The position numbers and the translations under genes were made by a program. From contig CCMH01000004.1 of assembly GCA_000751595.1 (NCBI GenBank), forward strand, positions 124,001 through 188,000: DNA of 64,000 nt, in the 5' to 3' direction. Each line of letters starts with the position of its first letter. The first letter of the stretch is position 1. The notes below the pieces were generated by a model. It saw nothing but the letters and a program-made list of their open reading frames with translations, ran no database searches and was not told where the DNA came from. Shown here piece after piece: positions 42,638 to 51,441 of this stretch. This DNA is from Weeksella massiliensis. GTDB taxonomy: Bacteria > Bacteroidota > Bacteroidia > Flavobacteriales > Weeksellaceae.

Positions 42638-45616
42638 CTACAATTCCGAAATATTAAACATTTGCTTAAAGAAAGTTTCCTCGATTAGTTTTACTTTGAA
42701 GGTATCTTCACCTGTACGCATATTATCGAAATGATGATCGCCATTAATGTAGATTTGATCAAACTCAGAAGAACGTACGCTATCGTAGATTTTACGGAAA
42801 CGTTGTGCGGTTTCTTCATTACTTGTAGTTTCTAGATTGCGCCAAATGACTAAGGTTTTGATGCCTTCTCGAGTTTTACCCTCTACAAACTTGATATCGC
42901 CTACACGTTGCACACGCTCTACATACAAGCCAATTAAATAGTTGAAGGTTTCTACTAAATCTATTGTTGTAGGTACCAATTCGTTGTTTTCTGTTACCTT
43001 TAATTGGTAATTGAACGGATTACGGAACATTTGTACATTGAGCAAATGATCTTGTGTTTCTACATCCAACATATAGTTTAAGAGGTACTCTTCTTGCGCT
43101 TGCTCGTCAAAGTTTAATAAAGCGGCATTGGTTTTATTGGGTAATTGCAAATTGTTTAAGGCATCTTCATACGATTCTAAGACTTGGTATTTGAATAGTT
43201 GCGAAATACCTGCTTTATCTTGCGGTTTACCGTTTTTCCAGTTATCGGTATAAATGACTTTTTGAATACGTGGTTTGGTTACGGTATTAAAATACGTACC
43301 CATTTCTACCAAGATATATTTACGATTTCCGGGTGCTGAGCCTGTCGAAGCATCTTCACGGTTTAATTTTATGGTAGCGTGACCAGTAGTTCCTGAACCT
43401 GCGAAATAGTCGAGAATGATGGAGTTACTTACTGAACTGATTTTTTCTATATATTGAATTAAATTAGATGGTTTTGGAAATGAAAAACTGTTGTATCCAA
43501 ATAAATTAGATATTTCTTCAGATCCCATCCCGTTACTATAATTTATCAATGCTCTATAAGGTAAACTACGAATATATTTTTCACCATTATTATCCACGAA
43601 TTGGTATTGTTTTATATATACTTTTTCTTTTTCATTATCAATAACAACAAACCCATTCTTTATTCCCCAATCAAACTTATTTTCACTCCATCTCCAAGTA
43701 TTTGGTCTTCCAAAAAAACCTCCTGGATAAATATGTTTACCATTAGATAATTTTATAGGATAGTCGCCTGATTCAGAATATGAACCTTTATAGTCCATAT
43801 CTCTTAAATAGTATTTTCCTCTTTCTTTTACATACTCATCCGAATGTTTATATTTATTATCATTCTCAACATCAATAGGCTCCTGATTTATATTTACCAT
43901 TGATTTATTTTTACAAAATAATGTAATATAGTCATATTCAATTGCTAAATTTTTAGAATCGTGTCCAGAACCAGATTTGTTTTTACGAATCATATTCGCT
44001 AAATAATTTTCATTGCCGAAAATATTTTTTAAAATTCCAACTAAATTTATATTTTCATTATCATCAGTACTTATAAAAATAGAACCTGAGTTGCTAATTA
44101 AATTTTTAGAAAAAATCAATCTGTTCATCATAAAAGATAACCAACTCGAACTTTGAAAACCATCCTTATAAGTAAACCCATCATTACCTGTATTATAAGG
44201 TGGATCAATATAAGTTGTATCAATCTTCTCCTGATACTTTTCCTGAATTACATTCAATGCTTGGAAATTCTCTGAATTGATTAATAAACCATTAGTTTCT
44301 TCGTCTAAATTGTCGAATTCGGCTAATAGCTTGTCTTTGAATTCTTCGGAGTAAAATTTTGTATCTAATACCAGATAAGGTTCGTTTCGAAGAGATTCCT
44401 CACTACCGTTCGGAATGACAACGTCAAATAACTCTTTCCACTCGTCTAATTGTGCTTGGTTTGCTACAATTTCAGGATAGTATTTTTCAGGAATACGGTC
44501 TAAGGTGATGCAGTAATTGGTACTGATGACGAACTTTTTCTTCAGCCATAATTTCTTTTGGAAATCTTCTATCTGCGCTAAGAAGGTAATAATTTTAGAC
44601 GCCACCGTTTTCAACGCTTTTATCTTGGATAATTGCGCTGTAAAAAAAGCTGGATTTTCGGTATTGATGTCGTCGATGAATAAGACTTCGTTTTTAATAT
44701 AAAAGTCCAACTCACGACGTAAAAATCCACCTAAATCTTTATGTATAAAATAATCGAATGTATTTCGCGAAATAAAATCGTTTAGATGTTTTTCTAGAAT
44801 CGTACGGTTTTTATTTTTTTCGGTTGGTGCTTTATCGAAAAGCAAGGTAAAGTCAAAAGCTGGGGCTTCGACAAGCTCAGCCACCGCATTTTGAATGACT
44901 TCAATTGCCTTGGCTTCCAAATCCGCTTGTTTTACCGTTTTCTTATACGGTTCGTAGGTAAAATTGATGTATAATTGAGCATCGATTACTTCCACAGGTT
45001 GTTCCTCATAAATGGCAAAACGACGTTCTTGATCGCCTTGTGCTTTATTGTTGTTTTGTTCGGTAGAAGCTTCTTTTAATTGGAAATGAACCGATTTACC
45101 ATCTTTTAATTTAAAGCTGTAATTCTTTAGATATTCCGATGTTTTGATATAATACTGGTCGTGATTTGCCCAATGCAGTTTTACTTCCTCACCTTCATAC
45201 GGAATGGCATACACGTCTTTCTTATAGCGGCGTAAGGAAATAAAATCACCGTCTTTGTAATAACGTTTGAAGAAATTAGCCAAATGCGAAAATACTTCCT
45301 GCTCTAAAGCATTGGTATCAATGGCATTTTCTAACTGTGCTTTGAGGGCTATATATTTAGGAGCCGATTCACGAGCAACACCCGCATCATCCAAAGATTT
45401 ACCCAATTGATCTAATTCTGCTTGAATACTTACAGCCTCTTTAGATTGTGTTTGCGCTAATATGTCTTTGATATCTTTAGGTAATCGACGATCGATAAAA
45501 TCCATCACCTGATCGCGTTTTTGATTCATAATGCGGTAGATCCCAAAATCTAAATCCGCCTTATCCATCTCAAATATTTCTTTTAAAACCTTTTGTAAAT
45601 TTTCGTAATTGTTCAT
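42638..45616 (-). CDS. mod: Type III-like DNA methyltransferase (adenine-N6, beta class)
   Basis: This 992-residue protein has the motif order of beta-class amino-methyltransferases: catalytic DPPYNTG at 471-477, SAM-binding FAGSG at 738-742 (DYFAGSGTTGHA). An N-terminal extension of about 450 residues and a C-terminal region make it much longer than a standard Mod (600-700 residues). It should methylate adenine in the recognition sequence and so protect the host. Three in-frame segments match dispersed repeats: VIPNGSEESL (400-409), AELVEAP (246-252) and DASTGSAP (755-762). It follows the transposase gene by 15 bases. Confidence 0.88.
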   Translation of the reverse strand: MNNYENLQKVLKEIFEMDKADLDFGIYRIMNQKRDQVMDFIDRRLPKDIKDILAQTQSKEAVSIQAELDQLGKSLDDAGVARESAPKYIALKAQLENAIDTNALEQEVFSHLANFFKRYYKDGDFISLRRYKKDVYAIPYEGEEVKLHWANHDQYYIKTSEYLKNYSFKLKDGKSVHFQLKEASTEQNNNKAQGDQERRFAIYEEQPVEVIDAQLYINFTYEPYKKTVKQADLEAKAIEVIQNAVAELVEAPAFDFTLLFDKAPTEKNKNRTILEKHLNDFISRNTFDYFIHKDLGGFLRRELDFYIKNEVLFIDDINTENPAFFTAQLSKIKALKTVASKIITFLAQIEDFQKKLWLKKKFVISTNYCITLDRIPEKYYPEIVANQAQLDEWKELFDVVIPNGSEESLRNEPYLVLDTKFYSEEFKDKLLAEFDNLDEETNGLLINSENFQALNVIQEKYQEKIDTTYIDPPYNTGNDGFTYKDGFQSSSWLSFMMNRLIFSKNLISNSGSIFISTDDNENINLVGILKNIFGNENYLANMIRKNKSGSGHDSKNLAIEYDYITLFCKNKSMVNINQEPIDVENDNKYKHSDEYVKERGKYYLRDMDYKGSYSESGDYPIKLSNGKHIYPGGFFGRPNTWRWSENKFDWGIKNGFVVIDNEKEKVYIKQYQFVDNNGEKYIRSLPYRALINYSNGMGSEEISNLFGYNSFSFPKPSNLIQYIEKISSVSNSIILDYFAGSGTTGHATIKLNREDASTGSAPGNRKYILVEMGTYFNTVTKPRIQKVIYTDNWKNGKPQDKAGISQLFKYQVLESYEDALNNLQLPNKTNAALLNFDEQAQEEYLLNYMLDVETQDHLLNVQMFRNPFNYQLKVTENNELVPTTIDLVETFNYLIGLYVERVQRVGDIKFVEGKTREGIKTLVIWRNLETTSNEETAQRFRKIYDSVRSSEFDQIYINGDHHFDNMRTGEDTFKVKLIEETFFKQMFNISEL
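43336..43350. repeat. Dispersed repeat half-site inside mod (encodes ASTGSA)
   Basis: CTGAGCCTGTCGAAG on the + strand, in frame within mod just after motif I. It matches the core CTTCGACnnGCTCAG of the repeats seen at 33.3-34.3 and 42.6 kb. Confidence 0.7.
44392..44419. repeat. Second repeat type inside mod (encodes VIPNGSEESL)
   Basis: On the minus strand it starts GTCATTCCGAACGG and continues TAGTGAGGAATCTC. It resembles the widespread dispersed repeat of the form GTCATTCCGAnnGnAGnGAGGAATCT found in many bacterial genomes. Here it lies in the mod reading frame before the catalytic DPPY motif. Confidence 0.6.
44866..44880. repeat. Dispersed repeat half-site inside mod (encodes AELVEA)
   Basis: CTTCGACAAGCTCAG on the + strand, in frame in the mod N-terminal extension, opposite in orientation to the copy at 43336. 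Confidence 0.7.
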
Positions 45617-45631
45617 GTTTACAATTATTTT

Positions 45632-46219
45632 TTATGCTAATTCATCGGTATCCCAATTTTCAGGATTTGTGATGATGTATTTTTTGATACGTTGATAATC
45701 TATTTCTGTTCTGATAATGACATCGTGATAACGAGATTGCCAACCTGACGGTAACCCTAAACGGTTACAATGTTTGGTTACCGCTGATTTATACGAACCA
45801 ACAATGGTTGATAGATTTGGTGGTGGTGGTGGTAGGGACAGGGCATGCCCTGTCCCTACAACAATATTATTTTGCCCTGTCCCTACCATATTATTCTGCC
45901 CTGTCCCTACAACAATATTATTTTGTCCTGTCCCTTCCATATTATCCGTTTCCATCGTTGGTTTTATGATAATAATTCCGTGTACGTGATTGGGCATTAT
46001 CACGTATTCGTCTAATTCTACATTGCGAAAATGATTTTTAATTTCATACCACAATATATTGGCTATAATACCTGAATGCGAATGGTGCATTTTACCGTTT
46101 ATTATTTCACCCAAAATCGGCGATCTGTCTTTGGTACAAATCGTCACAAAATATGCTGCAGGATTTGTATAATCCCACCATTTTGCTCTTGGCGACTTTC
46201 TATTTTTTAACGGACACAA
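45632..46219 (-). CDS. RAYT-type Y1 (HUH) transposase
   Basis: This 195-residue protein belongs to REP-associated tyrosine transposases. The HUH motif is IMPNHVHGIII (His-x-His), the early strand AAYFVTICTKDR and the late YHDVIIRTEIDYQRIKKYI with NPENW supply the catalytic Tyr helix and family signature. A short low-complexity insert, repeated GTGQNN units and a proline run, corresponds to a DNA repeat within the gene. The start is TTG at 46219, since no in-frame ATG precedes the conserved region. It sits in the operon between SNF2 (14 bases) and mod (15 bases), so it has been inserted or recruited there without breaking the operon. Confidence 0.87.
   Translation of the reverse strand: MCPLKNRKSPRAKWWDYTNPAAYFVTICTKDRSPILGEIINGKMHHSHSGIIANILWYEIKNHFRNVELDEYVIMPNHVHGIIIIKPTMETDNMEGTGQNNIVVGTGQNNMVGTGQNNIVVGTGHALSLPPPPPNLSTIVGSYKSAVTKHCNRLGLPSGWQSRYHDVIIRTEIDYQRIKKYIITNPENWDTDELA
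45832..45938. repeat. Palindromic REP-like repeats inside the transposase gene
   Basis: Positions 45832-45859 form a perfect 28-base palindrome centred on GGGCATGCCC with outer arms GTAGGGACA/TGTCCCTAC. Three further half copies GCCCTGTCCCTAC follow at 45874, 45898 and (with changes) 45925, spaced 27, 24 and 27 bases, all multiples of three. In the protein they give the repeated VGTGQNN units. Confidence 0.85.
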
Positions 46220-46233
46220 ACTATTATTTCGAT

Positions 46234-49071
46234 TTATATTAACTCAAAAGAAATGGTGAAAACTTCTTCTTCTGTTATTGTTCTGTTTAATTTACTCTTC
46301 GCTTCAGCAATCATTTGGTCGCGTTCTTCGTTGATTTCATCCTCACGATCAAACATTTCTCTTTTCAGGCGTGATACTTTTTTCTTCGCCTTTGCTAATT
46401 TTTCCTGCATCGCTAAAGCTTCTGCACCAGATAATCCTTCCTGCATTGCAGCTTTATCAATTTCTTTTTCTTCTTTTTTGGCTTCTTTTAATTCAGATTC
46501 TAATTCAAAAATCTTATCATCTGCCCAGTTATGGAATTTTTTAAATTCACGTTGCATTAAAGCAGCATCGTTGTTTTCTAAATACTTTAATCTTTCTTGT
46601 TTAATGATAGAATGGTGTTTTTCAATTGTATCTAAATCACCTTTAAAAGTATCTTTGATGGTAGAATCAAGCCCTAACAAAAATCGGCAAATATCGTCAT
46701 TTAATACTTCGTTTTCGGCAGTAATTCCCGAAAAAAGTAATACCGAATGTGATTCGATTTCAGATGACACTTCTAAATTGCTCACTCTCAATATTCCGGA
46801 GTTTGATTTTAAGTTGCTAATTTCAGAATGGTTCATCATTGCCCCACTAAAATCAAATGAAAGATGCGCTAAAGGAGTTTTTTCTTTTTTGCCTTGGTTA
46901 ATGATTTTCTGAGCAATTGGTCCATTGATAAAAAAACGTTTCGCATCTTCTCGCTTCTTGTTCAACGAATATTTTTCGCCATTATCGAGAATAAAGGTAT
47001 AATCATCAAAAATAAATTGTGCTTTGTTTTGAAGATAGAATTGGGTTAATTCCCACAACCATTTTTCGAATTTCTCGATAAATACTTTGGTATCTGAATA
47101 CGTGGTACGCAGTTTATCGATGACACTTGCTTCGAAATGATCAAACAATTTCGATTGAACTTCTTTAACCTTTAGATTAATTTGGTCTTCGAATTCAGTT
47201 TGTAACTGGTTGAAATAATCTTCTATTTCTTCTTTGGTACGACACATTTTGTAGACCTCGATGATTCGTTTTTCGAAATCGACACCACTTTCTATTGAGC
47301 CTAAGACTTCATCAGAAGAACCAAAAACACCTTCGAATAAGCGAAATTTTTTTTCTAGCAACTCATACACTCTGGTTTCTACTGCATTCGCTGCATTGAT
47401 AAAATTAACTACCACTACATCAAACTCTTGACCATAACGATGGCAACGACCAATGCGTTGTTCTACACGTTGTGGATTCCATGGTAAATCGTAATTAACA
47501 ATCATACTACAGAACTGTAAATTGATTCCTTCTGCTGCTGCTTCGGTAGCAATCATGATATCATAATGATCACTTTTGAAAGCATCTACTAAGGCTTGTC
47601 TGATATCGACCGCTTTAGATCCAGTAACTTTTCCAGCATTTTTATCATTGACAATCCAATCACGATAAATTTGATTGGATATAGGATCAGAATTACTCCC
47701 ATTAAAGGTTAAAATTCTTTCTGCATATTTTTCTTTTGATAAACGCTCTAATAAATATTGTTGTGTTCGGGTAGATTCTGTAAAGATTAAGGCTTTTTGC
47801 TTTGCACCTAATTCATTTAGTTTAGCAAAACCTTTGTCTAAAGCAATTAATAATTTCTCTCCTTTTTCATTATGTTGTATGCTATTTGCCAGAATTAAAA
47901 ACTCCTCTAGCTGCTTGATTTCTTCTTCTATCGCAATTTTGTCATCTAGTGTGATTTCATTAAAATCCTCTTCATCAATAATTTCACCTTCATCGAATTC
48001 ATCATCAAGATTTTCATATTCTTCTAAGAACATTTCATACAAATCATCTTCTACGATTTTTGAAGATTCCAATAGCATTTTTAACCTTTTTAATAAAGAT
48101 TCTAATGTTCTACTAATTGCGAAAGAAGATGAACCCAATAATTTAAAAATTACAGATTGCATTAAATGTTTTTGAGCGGGCGGAAAAGCATAGGTTCTTT
48201 CCTGTCTAAGATATTCTAAAACTTTATCGTATAATTCTTGTTCTTCTTTTGTAGGTGTAAATTGTTGTGTAATTGGGATACGCTCCCTATAGTTAATAAA
48301 TTCCTTAACATCCTTTCTTAGTGTTCTGTGAACTATAGAACTCAATCTTTCCTTCAAACCATCGATATCACGATTTCCGGATTCTAAAATGTAGTTGCGT
48401 CTAAAACTTTTGATGTCACCAAAAATCTCAGGATCAATAAAAGACACTAAACCATACAATTCATCTAATCTATTTTGCAAAGGAGTAGCTGTAAGTAACA
48501 CTTTTTTATAAGCACGAATTGCGTTTTGTATGGTTTTAGCTATAACATTTCCATATTTATAGGCATTTCTTAAATAATGTGCTTCGTCTAACACCACCAA
48601 ATCCCATGAAGTTAATTGTATTTCTTCCGCACGTTTACGAGCAAATTGATAACTACAAATTTTTATGGTATGTCCATGATCAAATGGATTTTTAATTCCA
48701 GATTTTGTTTGTTTGTTGTAAGATATATTGTCTAATACTTCAGCTTTAAGATAAAACTTATCTTCTAGTTCGTTTACCCATTGTTTACGTAGAGAAGAAG
48801 GACAAATTATTAATATTTTTCTTTTTCCTTCAGCCCATTTTTGACTTAATAAAATCCCAGCTTCAATAGTTTTACCTAAACCTACTTCGTCTGCAAGAAT
48901 AGCTCCTTTAGAATATGGTGATTTAAAAGCAAATAAAGCGGCTTCCACTTGGTGAGGATTTAGTTCTACTTTGGCATCCATTAAGGTTGCTCCGAACTTT
49001 TCTGGGCTATCTGAAGCTGCTTTTTTAGATAATTCGTAGGCGTAATATTTAGCTTGGTATTGGTTGATCAT
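46234..49071 (-). CDS. SNF2-family helicase (HepA/RapA-like) of the restriction operon
   Basis: This 945-residue protein has the SNF2 core: DEVGLGKT (61-68), DEAH (162-165), TATPLQNRLDELYGL, and domain 2 with TEAAAEGINLQF and QRIGRCHRYGQ. A very acidic insert lies near 345-395. The C-terminal third ends in a long charged coiled coil (about 840-925). Such proteins translocate on double-stranded DNA or displace bound proteins. It is the first gene of the operon; restriction loci with SNF2 proteins, such as class 1 DISARM with DrmD, use them as motor components. No DrmA, DrmB or DrmC was seen. Confidence 0.87.
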   Translation of the reverse strand: MINQYQAKYYAYELSKKAASDSPEKFGATLMDAKVELNPHQVEAALFAFKSPYSKGAILADEVGLGKTIEAGILLSQKWAEGKRKILIICPSSLRKQWVNELEDKFYLKAEVLDNISYNKQTKSGIKNPFDHGHTIKICSYQFARKRAEEIQLTSWDLVVLDEAHYLRNAYKYGNVIAKTIQNAIRAYKKVLLTATPLQNRLDELYGLVSFIDPEIFGDIKSFRRNYILESGNRDIDGLKERLSSIVHRTLRKDVKEFINYRERIPITQQFTPTKEEQELYDKVLEYLRQERTYAFPPAQKHLMQSVIFKLLGSSSFAISRTLESLLKRLKMLLESSKIVEDDLYEMFLEEYENLDDEFDEGEIIDEEDFNEITLDDKIAIEEEIKQLEEFLILANSIQHNEKGEKLLIALDKGFAKLNELGAKQKALIFTESTRTQQYLLERLSKEKYAERILTFNGSNSDPISNQIYRDWIVNDKNAGKVTGSKAVDIRQALVDAFKSDHYDIMIATEAAAEGINLQFCSMIVNYDLPWNPQRVEQRIGRCHRYGQEFDVVVVNFINAANAVETRVYELLEKKFRLFEGVFGSSDEVLGSIESGVDFEKRIIEVYKMCRTKEEIEDYFNQLQTEFEDQINLKVKEVQSKLFDHFEASVIDKLRTTYSDTKVFIEKFEKWLWELTQFYLQNKAQFIFDDYTFILDNGEKYSLNKKREDAKRFFINGPIAQKIINQGKKEKTPLAHLSFDFSGAMMNHSEISNLKSNSGILRVSNLEVSSEIESHSVLLFSGITAENEVLNDDICRFLLGLDSTIKDTFKGDLDTIEKHHSIIKQERLKYLENNDAALMQREFKKFHNWADDKIFELESELKEAKKEEKEIDKAAMQEGLSGAEALAMQEKLAKAKKKVSRLKREMFDREDEINEERDQMIAEAKSKLNRTITEEEVFTISFELI

Positions 49072-49193
49072 ATTAGCTGTTGTGTTTTAGTGCAATATAA
49101 TGAAACTATCCTTTTAACAATTAAAATCTAATGGTAAAACTAAAGCATAAAATCATAAGAATATGCATTGTACAATTTATCTAACTAAACAAC

Positions 49194-49228
49194 AAAACCG
49201 AAGTAAGTATTTATTCTTCGGTTTTTTT
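49194..49228. terminator. Terminator between poxB and the SNF2 gene
   Basis: A 10-bp stem AAAACCGAAG/CTTCGGTTTT (49194-49203 with 49216-49225) with A and T runs on both sides. It lies 33 bases after the poxB-like stop on the minus strand and about 120 bases upstream of the SNF2 start, so it separates the two transcripts. Confidence 0.8.
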
Positions 49229-49260
49229 ATGTTCGATTATTACTAATTAATTTCTAAATC

Positions 49261-50994
49261 TTACAATTCTTTGAGGTGTTGAATGTTGGCTTTTATGGTT
49301 GCGAAAACTTCATTCATTTTACCGTTTAGCATCAGCTTTGTCATGGATTTTGTCATACCTTTAAATTGATCGAAATCTACTTTAGGAGGCATTGCCAATG
49401 CATTCGGATTGGTGAAAATATTAACCAAAACGGGTCCATTGTGTAAAAAAGCATTGCCAATAGCTTCGGGTAAATCTTCAGGTTTATGTACGTTGACTCC
49501 TTTGATTCCCATCGCTTCTGCGACCATCGCAAAATCTGGATTCACCATGTCTGTTTCATTGTCCATGAGTCCGGCAACTTCCATTTCTAATTTTACCATT
49601 CCCAAAGATCGATTATTGAATACAAATAATTTTATAGGAAGGTTGTATTGTTTGATTGTTGCCAAATCACCCAATAACATCGATAAACCACCATCACCAC
49701 AAATGGCAATAATTTGTTGATCGGGATGGGACAAAGCTGCACCAATCGCCATTGGCATCGCATTCGCCATCGAACCATGGTTGAAGGATCCTAGCATTTT
49801 TCTTTTGCCTGTTGCGGTAATAAATCGTGCACCCCAAACACAAGACATTCCTGTATCTACAGTGAAAATTGTATCATCATTGGCTAACTGATCGAGTATA
49901 TATGCTGCATATTCGGGTTGAATATTATCTTCGCTACCGGCATTATCTACATAGGTTTTGAGGTTTTCTTTTACTTTTTGATAGAATTCTAATTGAAGTT
50001 CGAGAAACGATGCATCTTCTTGTTGGGTAAGCAAAGGAAACAAAGCTTCTAAGGTCGGTTTTATATCACCACATAGACCCAAGGACAATTTGGCTCTACG
50101 GCCTAAACGTTCTGTATTGACATCGATTTGTACTATTTTATTGTTTTCGGGCATGAATGCTTGGTAAGGAAAATCTGTTCCTAACAAGATAAGCAAGTCC
50201 GAATCGTGCATGCTATGATAAGCAGAGGGTAAACCCAACAAACCGGTCATTCCGATCTCGTTCGGATTATTGTATTGGGTGCTCATTTTACCTCGAAAAG
50301 AATAACCAACAGGTGCTTTTCTCATTTCCGACAAACGAACGATTTCATCGTGGGCATCTGCTGCACCGACACCGCAATAAATGGTGGTTTTAGAAGAAGC
50401 ATTGATCAAATCGGCTAATTGTTTCAATTCTTCATCATTGGGTCGGATAACGGGATTGGTTCTAAAAATCTGTGTAGAAGTTTCACTTTCTACCGCTTTC
50501 AGTTCAGACAAATCTCCCGGAAGCCCGACCACAGCAACTCCTTTTTTCGACAAAGCATGTTGTATCGCGGTCTGAAATATTCTTGGTACTTGAGTCGGCG
50601 TCATCATCATTTGATTGTATACACTACAATCGTCAAATAGTTTTATGGTATTGGTTTCCTGAAAGTAATCCATCCCGAACTGATTGGTATCAATGGTCGA
50701 TGCGATTACAATCATCGGTACATGGCTTCGGTTGGCTTCGTACATTCCGTTAATCAGGTGAATATGTCCCGGTCCGCAGCTTCCTGCACAACAGGCCAAA
50801 CCATCTAATTCTGCTTCGGCAGCGGCAGCGTAAGCGCCAACTTCTTCGTGTCGTACATGGATCCATTGTATTTTTCCGCTCTTTCTCACGGCTTCATTAA
50901 AATGGTTCAAACTATCGCCCGTTACAGCATAGACTCTTTTCACTCCGGCATCCACCAACATTTCTACCAATTGTTCTGCTACATTTTTTTTCAT
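49261..50994 (-). CDS. poxB: Pyruvate:quinone oxidoreductase / thiamine-diphosphate enzyme (PoxB-like)
   Basis: From the ATG at 50994 the product has 577 residues, close to E. coli PoxB (572). N-terminal MKKNVAEQLVEMLVDAGVKR, VTGDSLNHFNEAVR, the catalytic glutamate in RHEEVGAYAAAAEAEL, CAGSCGPGHIHLINGMYEA, and the ThDP site GDGGLSMLLGDLATIKQYNLP with the late FNNRSLGMVK are present. It decarboxylates pyruvate to acetate and CO2, with FAD passing electrons to quinone at the membrane. A longer frame to 51099 is rejected as non-homologous upstream sequence. The C-terminal membrane-binding helix is less conserved. Confidence 0.87.
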   Translation of the reverse strand: MKKNVAEQLVEMLVDAGVKRVYAVTGDSLNHFNEAVRKSGKIQWIHVRHEEVGAYAAAAEAELDGLACCAGSCGPGHIHLINGMYEANRSHVPMIVIASTIDTNQFGMDYFQETNTIKLFDDCSVYNQMMMTPTQVPRIFQTAIQHALSKKGVAVVGLPGDLSELKAVESETSTQIFRTNPVIRPNDEELKQLADLINASSKTTIYCGVGAADAHDEIVRLSEMRKAPVGYSFRGKMSTQYNNPNEIGMTGLLGLPSAYHSMHDSDLLILLGTDFPYQAFMPENNKIVQIDVNTERLGRRAKLSLGLCGDIKPTLEALFPLLTQQEDASFLELQLEFYQKVKENLKTYVDNAGSEDNIQPEYAAYILDQLANDDTIFTVDTGMSCVWGARFITATGKRKMLGSFNHGSMANAMPMAIGAALSHPDQQIIAICGDGGLSMLLGDLATIKQYNLPIKLFVFNNRSLGMVKLEMEVAGLMDNETDMVNPDFAMVAEAMGIKGVNVHKPEDLPEAIGNAFLHNGPVLVNIFTNPNALAMPPKVDFDQFKGMTKSMTKLMLNGKMNEVFATIKANIQHLKEL

Positions 50995-51441
50995 GATTTT
51001 TCTATTTTTATATGTTTGAGTTTGATGAGGTTCCTCAACATTTTCCAGGTTCTCTGCAATCACTTTTGGTAGATAATTTCGGTAGGATGAAATACACAAG
51101 GCGACATCATTGACCGTTTTATTGTCGGAATGATGAAAAGTTTTTGTATAATTCTATTGCGTTTTGATTTTTCATGTTGAGAAATAAAAAACCGACAAAC
51201 ACGTGCCCAAGGATATATTTAAGAAAAGAGAAGGTTAATTTGCATTAAAAAGATGTTTAAGGGTTATGTTTATTTATCATAAATATACGTTTTTGTTTGG
51301 TAGGAGTATTGAAATAAAATGTTAAAAAGATTATTTTTGTATGGATTTTATTTACTCATTTTCGATTCCTCTGTACGATGAAAATCAATACGAAGAGAAA
51401 GTAAATGATTAGAAACTTATTCATAAAAAGGAAAGAAATTT
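50995..51441. other. Intergenic region between poxB and the DUF1275 gene
   Basis: The 447 bases between the divergent poxB-like and DUF1275 genes hold a GGTAGGAT word at 51081 and a good promoter at 51309-51339. A 23-codon frame starting at 51341 begins at the expected transcription start and is not counted as a gene. No RNA gene or other structure was recognised. Confidence 0.5.
51309..51339 (+). promoter_or_regulatory. Bacteroidota promoter of the DUF1275 gene
   Basis: A TTG (-33 part, 51309-51311) and TATTTTTG (-7, 51332-51339) are separated by 20 bases, close to the Bacteroidota consensus. Transcription would start near 51345, giving a leader of about 95 bases. It is the best two-part promoter seen in the window. 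Confidence 0.55.

Noticed and set aside
45774-45989. 71-codon + strand frame with CPVPT repeats
   Set aside because: It is the antisense of the palindromic repeats inside the RAYT gene.
37930-49071. Complete DISARM system
   Set aside because: SNF2 and methyltransferase are present but no DrmA, DrmB (DUF1998) or DrmC (PLD) could be found; the partner is a Res-type nuclease.
50995-51099. Upstream extension of the poxB-like gene
   Set aside because: The extra 35 codons do not resemble the family, contain the GGTAGGAT word, and the ATG at 50994 gives the family N-terminus and length.
51341-51412. 23-codon frame before the DUF1275 gene
   Set aside because: Its ATG lies at the predicted transcription start of the promoter at 51309-51339, so it would have no leader; no conserved features.
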